A stretch of DNA of 64,000 nucleotides from Myxococcales bacterium (GTDB lineage: Bacteria; Myxococcota_A; Polyangia; Nannocystales; Nannocystaceae), in contig JACKDV010000003.1 of assembly GCA_020633315.1 (NCBI GenBank), positions 1 to 64,000 of the forward strand, read 5' to 3'. The position numbers and the translations under genes were made by a program. The notes beneath the pieces are model-generated. The model saw nothing but the letters and a program-made list of their open reading frames with translations. It was not told the origin of the DNA and ran no database searches. Below, in pieces: positions 22,248 to 30,203 of this stretch (position 1 is its first letter; each line of letters starts with the position of its first letter).

Positions 22248-24125
22248 TCAGCGGTTCTTGAACGGGTCCTTGAGGTCCGGCGAGCTCCCGCCGGAGTTGG
22301 TGCCACCGGTATTGGTCCCGCCGGTGTTGGTCCCGCCGGTGTTGGTCCCGCCGGTGTTGGTCCCGCCGGTATTGGTCCCGCCGGTGTTGCGGCCGCCGTT
22401 GCGCCCACCATTGCGGCCGCCGTTGCGCCCACCATTGCGGCGCCCGGTCTTGCCGGCCTTGGCCTTGACCAGCTCGGCCTCCATCGCCTTGTCGCCGTCG
22501 GGGAGCACGGTGAGCTCGAGCTCGTCGTAGCCCTCGGCTCGTACGTAGACCGCCACCTCCTCGGTGCCCAGCGGCATCTCGAAGGCCTCGTTGGTCTTGC
22601 CGAGCACCACGTCGCCCTCGACCGCGACCACCTCGCCCTCGATGTCGGGAGCGGTGACCGTGATCATCGCGACCGTGGGCGTGACCGGATCGGGCGGCGT
22701 GGTGCCGTCGTCCCCGTCGGGCGGGGGCACCACGGCCTTGCCGTCGTCGGCTCCGCCATCACCACCGTCGTCGGGCGTGGGCTTGGTCTTGGGCGCCTTC
22801 TTCTTGCCCTCCTCGGGCTTGGTCACCGAGGCCGAGTCCCCGTTGGGCTTGGCCTGGGCGTCGCCGCTCGAGTCGTTGAGCAGGAAGAACGCCCCCGCCC
22901 CGGCCAGCGCCAGCGCGAACGCGGCCACGCCGATGAGCACGCCGGCGCCCTTCTTCTCGCGCGCCGGGGCCAGCCGGGCGTTGGGAGCCAGGGGCACGCC
23001 GGTGGTGGAGCTCTGGTACCGGGTCTCGCCGGTGGAGGGGATCGCCACCCGCTCGGCCACCACCGAGACCGCGGCCGAGTCGGTGCCCACCGCCTCGATC
23101 GCCTTGGCGAGGTCGGTCATCGACTGGAAGCGATACTCGCGGTCCTTCTGCAGGGCCTTGAGGATGATCGCCTCGACCTGCGGCGGGATGTCGGCCTCCG
23201 GCGCCACCGTGCTCGGGGCCGGCGGGGCCTCGAACATGTGCTTGGTCAAGATCCCCATGAAGGTGTCCGCGGTGAACGGCACCCGTCCCGTGAGCAGCTC
23301 GTAGAGGATCACGCCCACCGCGTACACGTCGACGCGATGATCGACCTTCTCGCCCTTGGCCTGCTCGGGCGACATGTACTCGGGGGTGCCGAAGATCATG
23401 CCGGTACGGGTGAGGCCCTTGCCCTCCCCGTCGTCGCTGGTGACCTTGGCGATGCCGAAGTCGAGGACCTTGATGAAGTCCTCGCTGCCGCCGCGCTTGA
23501 TGCGGTAGCAGTTCTCCGGCTTCATGTCGCGATGGATGATGCCGGTGTCGTGCGCCGCCGTGAGCGCGGCACAGATCTGCAGCATGATCGGCTTGACCCG
23601 CGGCCAGGGCAGCGGCCCGTTGCGCTTGATCGTGCGGCTGAGGTCCTCGCCGTTGAGGAACTCCATCACGAAGAACACCGAGCCGCCCGGCGTGGAGCCG
23701 AAGTCGGTGATCTCGACGACGTTCTCCTGCTCGATCATCGAGGCGGCGCGCGCCTCCTGCAGGAAGCGGTCGACCAGGTCTTGCTTGTGGCTGTACTCGG
23801 CGCTGAGGACCTTGATCGCGAGCTTCTTGTTGATCGTGGTGTGCTCGGCCAGGTACACGCTGCCCATGCCGCCCTCGCCGAGCTTCTTGAGCACGCGATA
23901 GCGGTCGGACAGCACCATGCCCACCAGGTCGGGCGGCATCGAGATGGCGCCCGAGGGCGCTCCGGGAGCGTACGAAGGGGCGCCCGGAGCTGCGCTGCCG
24001 TGGCCCGTGAGGGGAGCCGGAACAGGCGTGCCACCACCGAAGCCACCGGTGTTGACCCCGGGGTTGCCGATCATGGTGGCCCCCCCGGCCGCGGCGCCAG
24101 GGCCTGAGTGTCGTGATTCGGGCAT
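22248..24125 (-). CDS. Transmembrane Ser/Thr kinase with PEGA-like domain and Thr-Asn-Thr-Gly-Gly repeats
   Basis: 625-residue PknB-type kinase. A Gly/Pro/Ala-rich N-terminus (1-65) precedes the kinase domain: LGEGGMGSVY, AIKV Lys, IIHRDMKPEN, DFGIAK, MSPEQAKG. One transmembrane helix (about 392-413), a Lys/Pro/Asp linker, a PEGA-like beta domain (TVTAPDIEGEVVAVEGDVVL...), then GRRNGG repeats and six TNTGG repeats ending DPFKNR. The kinase looks active. The extracellular part resembles PEGA kinases common in myxobacteria. Divergent from hutH across 213 bases. The repeat tail may anchor to cell wall or polysaccharide (inference). Confidence 0.94.
   Translation of the reverse strand: MPESRHSGPGAAAGGATMIGNPGVNTGGFGGGTPVPAPLTGHGSAAPGAPSYAPGAPSGAISMPPDLVGMVLSDRYRVLKKLGEGGMGSVYLAEHTTINKKLAIKVLSAEYSHKQDLVDRFLQEARAASMIEQENVVEITDFGSTPGGSVFFVMEFLNGEDLSRTIKRNGPLPWPRVKPIMLQICAALTAAHDTGIIHRDMKPENCYRIKRGGSEDFIKVLDFGIAKVTSDDGEGKGLTRTGMIFGTPEYMSPEQAKGEKVDHRVDVYAVGVILYELLTGRVPFTADTFMGILTKHMFEAPPAPSTVAPEADIPPQVEAIILKALQKDREYRFQSMTDLAKAIEAVGTDSAAVSVVAERVAIPSTGETRYQSSTTGVPLAPNARLAPAREKKGAGVLIGVAAFALALAGAGAFFLLNDSSGDAQAKPNGDSASVTKPEEGKKKAPKTKPTPDDGGDGGADDGKAVVPPPDGDDGTTPPDPVTPTVAMITVTAPDIEGEVVAVEGDVVLGKTNEAFEMPLGTEEVAVYVRAEGYDELELTVLPDGDKAMEAELVKAKAGKTGRRNGGRNGGRNGGRNGGRNTGGTNTGGTNTGGTNTGGTNTGGTNTGGTNSGGSSPDLKDPFKNR
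22297..22391 (-). repeat. 15-base tandem repeat coding Gly-Gly-Thr-Asn-Thr
   Basis: Six near-identical 15-base units in the kinase 3' end, preceded by 12-base units coding NGGR. Variation is confined to t/c changes at silent positions. Confidence 0.85.
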
Positions 24126-24338
24126 GCGTGAGCGCTGGGGTTGCGGCTAAGCCTACCCCAATTTCCCGGGGGAAGCTGCGGCCGATGCGGGCGCGTGGTC
24201 CAGCCGCGACCAACGATCCATGCGTGGCGCCTGGTCTGGAGCGTCCTCCGCGGTGACGAGCCGCACAGGTGAGGAATTGTGGTTTCGCATTCGACGGGCC
24301 GACGGCCGGGGGTATGCTCCGGCCCGGTTCCTCGTCCA

Positions 24339-25892
24339 ATGCGCGCAGATCTCAACGATACGGTGACCATCGGGCGGCGTCTGGATCTTCGGGAGGTCGT
24401 GCGGATCGCCCGCGGCGACGCCAAGGTCGCGCTGCATCCCGACGCACGTCAACGGCTCGCGGCCACGCGGGCCCAGCTCGAGGCCGGGCTCGTGGCCGGC
24501 AAGACGATCTACGGCGTGAACACCGGCTTCGGTGCGCTCAGCGACACCCCGGTGCCCACCGACCGGCTCGCCGATCTCCAGCGGAACCTGCTGCGCAGCC
24601 ACGCCGTGGGCGTGGGGGAGCCCTTGCCCCAGGACGTGGTGCGAGCCCTGCTCGCCCTGCGTGCCCACACCCTGGCGCTGGGCCACAGCGCCGTGACCCC
24701 CGGGCTGCTCGACGCCCTGCTCGCCCTGCTCGATGCGGGAGTGGTTCCCGTGGTTCCACGCCAGGGCAGCGTGGGGGCCAGCGGGGATCTTGCTCCCCTC
24801 GCCCACCTGGCCCTGCCGCTCATCGGCGAGGGCGAGGCCTGGGTGGAGGGCCGGCGGATGCCCGGGGCCGAGGCGCTCGCGGCCGTCGGGCTGTCCCGGA
24901 TCGAGCTGCGCCCCAAGGAGGGGATCTCGCTCATCAACGGCACCCAGGTGACCTCGGTGATCGGCACCCTGGCCACGGTGGCCGCGTCGGAGCTGATGGC
25001 CAGCGCCGACGCGATCGGAGCGCTGAGCCTCGACGCCAGCCTCGGCACCGTGGCCGCCTTCGATCCGCGGGTGCACGCCGGCAAGCCGCATCCCGGGCAG
25101 GTGCGCACCGCCGACAACGTGCGCGCGCTGGTGGCCGGCTCGCTGCTCAACGCCTCGCACAAGGACTGCGGCCAGGTGCAGGACGCCTACGCCTATCGCT
25201 GCATGCCGCAGGTGCACGGGGCCGTGCGCGGGGCCCTGCGCTACGTGGCGGGGGCGCTGACCATCGAGCTCAACAGCCTCACCGACAACCCGCTGGTGCT
25301 CGCCAACGACGACGGCACCTACGACGTGGTCTCGGGGGGCAACTTCCACGCGGCCACGGTCGCGGTGCCGATCGATCACCTGAGCGCCGCGCTGACCACC
25401 CTCGCCACGATCAGCGAGCGGAGGCTGGAGCGCTTCATGAACGAGCACACCTCGCGCGGGCTGCCGCCGTTCCTGGCCGACGACCCCGGGGTGGAGAGCG
25501 GCTTCATGATGGCGCAGGTGACCGCGAGCGCGCTGGCCAGCGAGTGCAAGACGCTGTCGTTCCCGGCGAGCGTGGACTCGATCCCGACCTCGGCCGGCAA
25601 GGAGGACCACGTGAGCATGGGGCCGATCGCCGCGCTCAAGCTGCGGCGGGTGGTCGACAACGTGGCGCGCTGCCTGGCGGTGGAGGCCGTGGTGGCCGCG
25701 CGGGCGGTGGACATGCGCGGGGTGGAGACCAGCGCGCGGCTGCGGCGGGTGTACGACGTGGTGCGGAGGTACGTGGCGCCGTGGACCGGGGACCGGAGCC
25801 TGAGCGCCGAGCTCGAGGCGCTGGCCGAGGCGATGCTGCGTGGGGAGCTCCGCGAGGCGGCGGGGCTGCCCGACGAGCTGAGCTGGGAGTGA
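24339..25892 (+). CDS. hutH: Histidine ammonia-lyase
   Basis: 517-residue enzyme converting L-histidine to urocanate and ammonia, the first step of histidine degradation. The MIO cofactor tripeptide is Ala147-Ser148-Gly149 in GSVGASGDLAPL. Other family motifs are YGVNTGFG, ELNSLTDNPL and SIPTSAGKEDHVSMGP, which favour HutH over phenylalanine or tyrosine ammonia-lyases. The ATG at 24339 is chosen because MRADLNDTVTIGRRLDL begins the family alignment; the upstream in-frame ATG at 24279 lacks similarity. No hutU or hutI is adjacent; an N-formylglutamate amidohydrolase-like gene lies about 16 kb away. Confidence 0.95.
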   Translation: MRADLNDTVTIGRRLDLREVVRIARGDAKVALHPDARQRLAATRAQLEAGLVAGKTIYGVNTGFGALSDTPVPTDRLADLQRNLLRSHAVGVGEPLPQDVVRALLALRAHTLALGHSAVTPGLLDALLALLDAGVVPVVPRQGSVGASGDLAPLAHLALPLIGEGEAWVEGRRMPGAEALAAVGLSRIELRPKEGISLINGTQVTSVIGTLATVAASELMASADAIGALSLDASLGTVAAFDPRVHAGKPHPGQVRTADNVRALVAGSLLNASHKDCGQVQDAYAYRCMPQVHGAVRGALRYVAGALTIELNSLTDNPLVLANDDGTYDVVSGGNFHAATVAVPIDHLSAALTTLATISERRLERFMNEHTSRGLPPFLADDPGVESGFMMAQVTASALASECKTLSFPASVDSIPTSAGKEDHVSMGPIAALKLRRVVDNVARCLAVEAVVAARAVDMRGVETSARLRRVYDVVRRYVAPWTGDRSLSAELEALAEAMLRGELREAAGLPDELSWE

Positions 25893-25906
25893 CGGACGGG
25901 GGCGGA

Positions 25907-25969
25907 GGCGTCCCGGACCGGAGGACTGGCGTCCCGGACCGGAAGACTGGCGTCCCGGACGGGGAGTGC
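25907..25969 (+). repeat. Three 21-base direct repeats (array A)
   Basis: Three consecutive 21-base units with core ggcgtcccgga just downstream of hutH. Their core is the reverse complement of the core of array B, so the two arrays are inverted relative to each other. Confidence 0.85.
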
Positions 25970-25978
25970 CTCGATCTC

Positions 25979-26104
25979 GTGTCCAGGACGGCCGGCGTGG
26001 TGTCCGGGACGCTCGGAGCGATGTCCGGGACGCTCGGATCGGTGTCCGGGACGCTCGGATCGATGTCCGGGACGCTCGGATCGGTGTCCGGGACGGTGAG
26101 ATCA
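25979..26104 (+). repeat. Six 21-base direct repeats (array B)
   Basis: Six in-register 21-base units with core tgtccgggacgctcgga; the middle four are nearly identical and alternate g/a at the first base, the outer two are degenerate. 25893-26453 holds no intact gene, only arrays A and B and a TPR remnant. The arrays are unlike codon-driven repeats and could be protein-binding iterons, structured RNA or expansion debris. Confidence 0.85.
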
Positions 26105-26290
26105 GCGACGAAGCCGTTCGAGAGCAGCTTGGCGGTTGGCCGTTGGGCGACCGCGGGCCTCGAGGGGCTCCCAGATTTCCCGGGCGCGGCGCAGGTGCTC
26201 CTTGGCTTCGTCGGGGCGGCTCCTCTGCTCGAGGAGCTGGCCGAGCTGGAGGTGAGTGATCGCGAGGTCGTCCTGGTGATCGACACGCTC
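26102..26290 (-). pseudogene. TPR protein remnant
   Basis: A minus-strand frame whose last about 60 codons read as a clean tetratricopeptide repeat (DLAITHLQLGQLLEQ followed by PDEAKEHLRRAREIWEPL), ending at 26102. Codons upstream of about 26290 show no such pattern and no start fits. It looks like the 3' end of a longer TPR gene whose 5' part has been lost. Confidence 0.5.
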
Positions 26291-26453
26291 GGGCTCCATG
26301 GCCGCCCCGTCATCCCGTCCGGGCCGCAGCGCGTCATCATCGGCGAGCGGGGGTCCCGGCGGCAGGATACGATGATGCCCTTCGCGAGGCACATGATCGG
26401 CATCCAAGCGCCTCGCGCCTGGCCCGCTCGCCCTCTGCCCCCCCGGCCCACCG

Positions 26454-27593
26454 ATGAGCCTCATCGCCAGCTCGATCCCCGCCTTCTTCGTCCTGATGGG
26501 CGTGGAGCTGTGGGTGGCCCGTCGCCGCGGCCTCCGGGTGTATCGCTTCGGTGATGCGGTCACCGACCTCGCGTGTGGGATCGGCAGCCAGCTCGTCGGC
26601 CTGGCGTTCGTGGCGGTCAAGGTAGCGATCTACGCCTGGGTGCTCGCCAACCTCCGCGTGGTGGAGCTCCCCGAGGCATCGGCCTGGACGCTGCCGCTGG
26701 CCGTGCTGGTGTTGGACTTCATCTACTACTGGTGGCACCGGCTCAGCCACGAGGTGAACGTGCTGTGGGCGGCCCACGTGGTGCACCACCACAGCGAGGA
26801 CTACAACCTCGCGGTCGCGCTGCGGCAGGCGTGGCTCACCGGGATCACGATCTTCCCGTTCTATCTGACGCTGGCCGTGCTCGGCGTGCCGCCCATCGTC
26901 TACGCCCTGGCCGACGCCATCGTCACGCTCTACCAGTTTTGGATCCACACCGAGCTCATCGGCACGCTCGGGCCGCTCGAGCACGTGCTCAACACCCCCT
27001 CGCACCACCGGGTGCACCACGCGATCAACCCGGGCTACCTCGACCGCAACTACGGCGGGATCCTCATCGTGTGGGACAAGCTGTTCGGGACCTTCGAGCC
27101 GGAGACCACACGGCCGGTCTACGGGATCACCAAGCCCCTGCGCAGCTTCAACCCGGTGTGGGCCAACTTCCACTACTTCGTGGAGATCGGCGCACGCATG
27201 CGGGCGGCCCGGACGCTGCGCGATCGCCTGCGGGCCCTGGTGGCACCGCCGAGCTGGCTGCCGGCGGGCATGGCCCTGCCCGCCGCGCCCGCGGCCACGA
27301 CCGACCCCGAAGCCCCGCCCGTGCAGGTCAAGCACGACCCTCGCTTCTCGCGGGGCGTGATGCTCTACGTGGCGCTGCAGCTCGTGCTCGCCATCGTGGG
27401 CACCGTGATGGTGCTGTTCTCCTGGAAGAGCTGGAGCGCGCTGCAGCTCGCGGTGGCGGTGACGCTGCTGGTGGGCGGCACGCTCACCAGCAGCGGGCTG
27501 ATGGAGCACAAGGCGTGGGCCCGACCGCTGGAGGTCGTCCGCATGCTGCTGGTCGCGGTGGCCCTGGGGCTGGCCCTGGCGGCGCCATGGTGA
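26454..27593 (+). CDS. Sterol desaturase / fatty acid hydroxylase family membrane protein
   Basis: 379 residues with several transmembrane helices. The family's di-iron His boxes are present: HRLSHE (about 93-98), HVVHHHSED (about 107-115) and the later HHRVHH (about 184-189). These enzymes use O2 to desaturate or hydroxylate lipids or sterols in the membrane. The C-terminal about 100 residues add a second hydrophobic region with three to four helices. Substrate unknown; some myxobacteria make sterols and carotenoids, and alkylglycerol- or carotenoid-type reactions are also possible. Flanked by gene remnants, with no pathway partner beside it. Confidence 0.88.
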   Translation: MSLIASSIPAFFVLMGVELWVARRRGLRVYRFGDAVTDLACGIGSQLVGLAFVAVKVAIYAWVLANLRVVELPEASAWTLPLAVLVLDFIYYWWHRLSHEVNVLWAAHVVHHHSEDYNLAVALRQAWLTGITIFPFYLTLAVLGVPPIVYALADAIVTLYQFWIHTELIGTLGPLEHVLNTPSHHRVHHAINPGYLDRNYGGILIVWDKLFGTFEPETTRPVYGITKPLRSFNPVWANFHYFVEIGARMRAARTLRDRLRALVAPPSWLPAGMALPAAPAATTDPEAPPVQVKHDPRFSRGVMLYVALQLVLAIVGTVMVLFSWKSWSALQLAVAVTLLVGGTLTSSGLMEHKAWARPLEVVRMLLVAVALGLALAAPW

Positions 27594-27600
27594 CCCGGGC

Positions 27601-28030
27601 TCATGCCCCTGCGGCCGTGGAGACGAGCGCGTCGATGAACCGACAAAGCGGTGCAAACGGTCCAGAGTGGGGCGCGCCCTCGACCCATCCGTCCCAGGCA
27701 CCCGCATGAACGGTTGTCGGGGCTCACCCACAGCCCGATTCGTGGCGAGCAACCGACGACCTCGCCCACGACCAATGCCGGCGGCCGCAGCTGGGCCAAG
27801 GCACGACCCCACTGCTGGGCCCTGGGCTCGGGTCCCTCGTCGTCCGCGTCCATCACCACTCCGACGGCGACCAGCTCCGGGCCGAGCTGTCTCGAGTAGA
27901 GAGGCACCTCGCGTAGCAGTCGCTTGACGCCATCGAAGCGCTGCACGACCACCACGTTGACCCTGGAACATCGAGGCACCGCGAGGTCCTCGATCCCGCG
28001 GAAGCTCCACACCCTGAGGTCGTCGATCAC
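27601..28030 (-). pseudogene. Collapsed ATPase/DUF3226 (OLD-Toprim-type) gene pair
   Basis: Reading from a GTG at 28030, residues 1-28 (DLRVWSFRGIEDLAVP, then SRVNVVV) match the first beta strands of AAA_15/OLD-type ATPases, just before where a Walker A would lie. The frame then jumps into a DUF3226-like sequence (GVKRLLREVPL, ELVAVGVVMDADDE, PRIGLWVSPDNRS). After PDNRS the coding pattern continues in another frame (WVEGAPHSGPFAPLCRFIDAL) to a TGA at 27601. One internal deletion plus a frameshift or second deletion would explain this. Such ATPase/DUF3226 neighbours resemble OLD-type defence modules; that function is inferred. Confidence 0.6.
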
Positions 28031-28064
28031 GCCGCTCGTAGTGTGTCACCGGACCTCGACGCTG

Positions 28065-30203
28065 TCACCTCGGCGGCACGGCGAGCTCGGTGATGTGGGT
28101 GACGACCGCGACCGCGGGCGGTCCCACCCGGCCTCGGCTCACGCCAGCCGCCTCGAGGAAGGCCCAGGGCGCCTTGGAGCCGATCATCACGAGCAGGGCG
28201 TCCCAGGGCACGCGCGTGCGACCGTCGGGGCCGCGCAGCGTGATGGCGTCGGCCTCGACCGCCTCCACCTCGCTGCGCAGGCGCAGGTCGATGCGGCCGG
28301 CGGCCACCAGGCGCTGCACCTGCTCGATGTTCCGCCCCTTGCCGCGCCGGAAGCCGTCGCCGCGATACGAGACGGTGACCGTGGTGCCGGGCTGTCGCGC
28401 CAGCGCGATCGCGGCCTCCATCGCCACGTCGCCCAGCCCCACCACCAGCACCCGCTGTCCGGCGAAGCTGCGCGCGTCGGCCATGCTGTAGGCCACCCGC
28501 GAGACCAGCGCGTCGGGGATGGGCACGTCGAGCTTGCGCGGGGTTCCGCGGCGGCCGAGGGCCAGCACCACCCGGCGGGCCCGCCAGCTCCGCTCGCCGG
28601 CCGGGGTGTGGGCGTGGATCTCGAAGCACGGCGTGGCCCCGGGCATCGAGCGCACGGCGGTGACCCGGGTGCCCTCCTCGATCGGCAGCCGCCGCGCCCG
28701 GATGATCCGCCGCCACTGGGCCAATAGCTCCTCCTTGGTGGACTCGCGCAGCCACAGCTCGCCCTCGAGCGGCAGCCCCAGCGGCTGATCGAAGACCAGC
28801 TTGCCGCGGGGGAAGGAGCGGATGCTCTCGGCCACGCTGCCCTGCTCGAGGGTCACCGTGCGCAGGCCGGCCTCGGCGGCAGCGAGCGAGGCCGACAGCC
28901 CCGCGGGGCCCGAGCCCACGATCACCAGGTCGAGCGCGTCGGCGGGGCCCGGGCCCTCGGCGCGCAGGCTGGCCGCGGCGGCCCGGGCCGCACGGGCGCC
29001 CTGGTTGATCGCGTTGCGGATGAGCGGCAGGCCGGTGAGGTCGCCCGCCACGTAGAGCCCCGGGGTGTCGAGCGACTGCAGCTCGCCGTCCACCCGCGGG
29101 CGATCCTCGATGGGCTCGCCGTCGGTGACCACCAGCGATCCGTTGGGACACCGCTGCTCGCACAGGGTGAGCCCGCAGCAGTCGTCGGGGCGCACCACCT
29201 GGGCCACGAAGCTGCGCACCTCGAGCACGTCGTAGGGGCAGGCATCCACGCAGGCGTGGCAGCCGATGCAGGTGGCGGTGTTGATCTGGGGCAGGCGTCG
29301 CAGCTTGGGAGGCTCGACCGCGGCCACCGTGGGCGCGACCCGGCGGCGACGGGTCAGTCGGGCCGCGGCGCGGGCGAGGACCCAGGCGAGCAGGCCCGCC
29401 CCCGCGGCGAGCAGCAGCCACCACCAGGCGGGGCGCGATTGGTCGGGAGGGGGCGGCGTGACGGTGGGCACCGCGGCCACGGCCTCGCGGGCGAAGGCCC
29501 ACAGGCGAGCGCGCTCGTAGACCTCGTCGGCGCGGGAGAAGGCGTCGCTGACGAAGGCGCGGTGCTCGTCGAAGCAGATGGTGGGCTGGCTCAGACCCTG
29601 GTCGCGCTGCTCGGCCAGCACGCAGCGCGCGAGGGGATCGTCGATCGCCTCGGGGTGGTGGCAGCGAGCGCAGCGGCCCAGGGACACCACGGGGATGCGG
29701 ACCTCCTTGGTCACGGTGGGCACGGCCCGCAGCGACTCCACGCGCTGCTCCACGCCGGGGCCGTAGCGCCACACCTCGCCCTGGGGCGTGAAGGCCACGC
29801 CACCATCGTCGAGGTGCGGGACGTGGCAATCGGTGCAGCGCAGGGTGCCGGCCTGGGCGAGGCGTCGGTGGCCAGGCCGCACGGAGGGATGGGGCTCGTG
29901 ACAGCCCACGCACTGGCGCACCACGGGCACGTCGTCCACGTGGCAGCTCCCGCAGGTGAGGCCCGCCGCGACGTGGGGCCGCGACATGGGGCCGGGCGAG
30001 CGCGCGGTGGCGGGATCGAGGGTGCCCACCACCGCCCCGAGCACGGCCAGGGCCGCGGCCACCGAGGCCACGAGCACCCCGCGGAAGCGACGGACGTCGC
30101 TGGTCTGCTCGGCCCGCGGCGCGGTGCGACGACGACCCAGGCGCTCGGCCGGCGCCGAGAACATGCCGTCGCCCGGCCCGCCCTGCCCTGCTGCTCCGCT
30201 CAC
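28065..30203 (-). CDS. Tetraheme cytochrome c - ferredoxin - flavoprotein reductase fusion
   Basis: 712 residues from a GTG at 30203 that overlaps the upstream stop (ATG at 30164 is an alternative). Order: TM helix (about 41-62); four CxxCH heme sites CGSCH (84-88), CVGCH (98-102), CTDCH (123-127), CARCH (178-182); second TM (about 258-280) followed by RRRR; a 2[4Fe-4S] ferredoxin domain (CIGCHACVDACP at 312-323, then CCGLTLCEQRCP); and a thioredoxin-reductase-like FAD/NAD(P) domain (VIVGSGPAG, VLVVGLGDVAMEAA). The topology puts hemes outside and Fe-S plus flavin inside, so one chain could carry electrons from NAD(P)H across the inner membrane. Last gene of the operon. Confidence 0.9.
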   Translation of the reverse strand: MSGAAGQGGPGDGMFSAPAERLGRRRTAPRAEQTSDVRRFRGVLVASVAAALAVLGAVVGTLDPATARSPGPMSRPHVAAGLTCGSCHVDDVPVVRQCVGCHEPHPSVRPGHRRLAQAGTLRCTDCHVPHLDDGGVAFTPQGEVWRYGPGVEQRVESLRAVPTVTKEVRIPVVSLGRCARCHHPEAIDDPLARCVLAEQRDQGLSQPTICFDEHRAFVSDAFSRADEVYERARLWAFAREAVAAVPTVTPPPPDQSRPAWWWLLLAAGAGLLAWVLARAAARLTRRRRVAPTVAAVEPPKLRRLPQINTATCIGCHACVDACPYDVLEVRSFVAQVVRPDDCCGLTLCEQRCPNGSLVVTDGEPIEDRPRVDGELQSLDTPGLYVAGDLTGLPLIRNAINQGARAARAAAASLRAEGPGPADALDLVIVGSGPAGLSASLAAAEAGLRTVTLEQGSVAESIRSFPRGKLVFDQPLGLPLEGELWLRESTKEELLAQWRRIIRARRLPIEEGTRVTAVRSMPGATPCFEIHAHTPAGERSWRARRVVLALGRRGTPRKLDVPIPDALVSRVAYSMADARSFAGQRVLVVGLGDVAMEAAIALARQPGTTVTVSYRGDGFRRGKGRNIEQVQRLVAAGRIDLRLRSEVEAVEADAITLRGPDGRTRVPWDALLVMIGSKAPWAFLEAAGVSRGRVGPPAVAVVTHITELAVPPR

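Noticed and set aside
25907..26104. CRISPR array
   Set aside because: Repeats are contiguous 21-base units with no spacers and no cas genes nearby.
27365..27600. Continuation of the minus-strand frame beyond the DUF3226 remnant
   Set aside because: Overlaps the desaturase gene antisense and has no DUF3226 pattern; the remnant ends at 27601 in a shifted frame.
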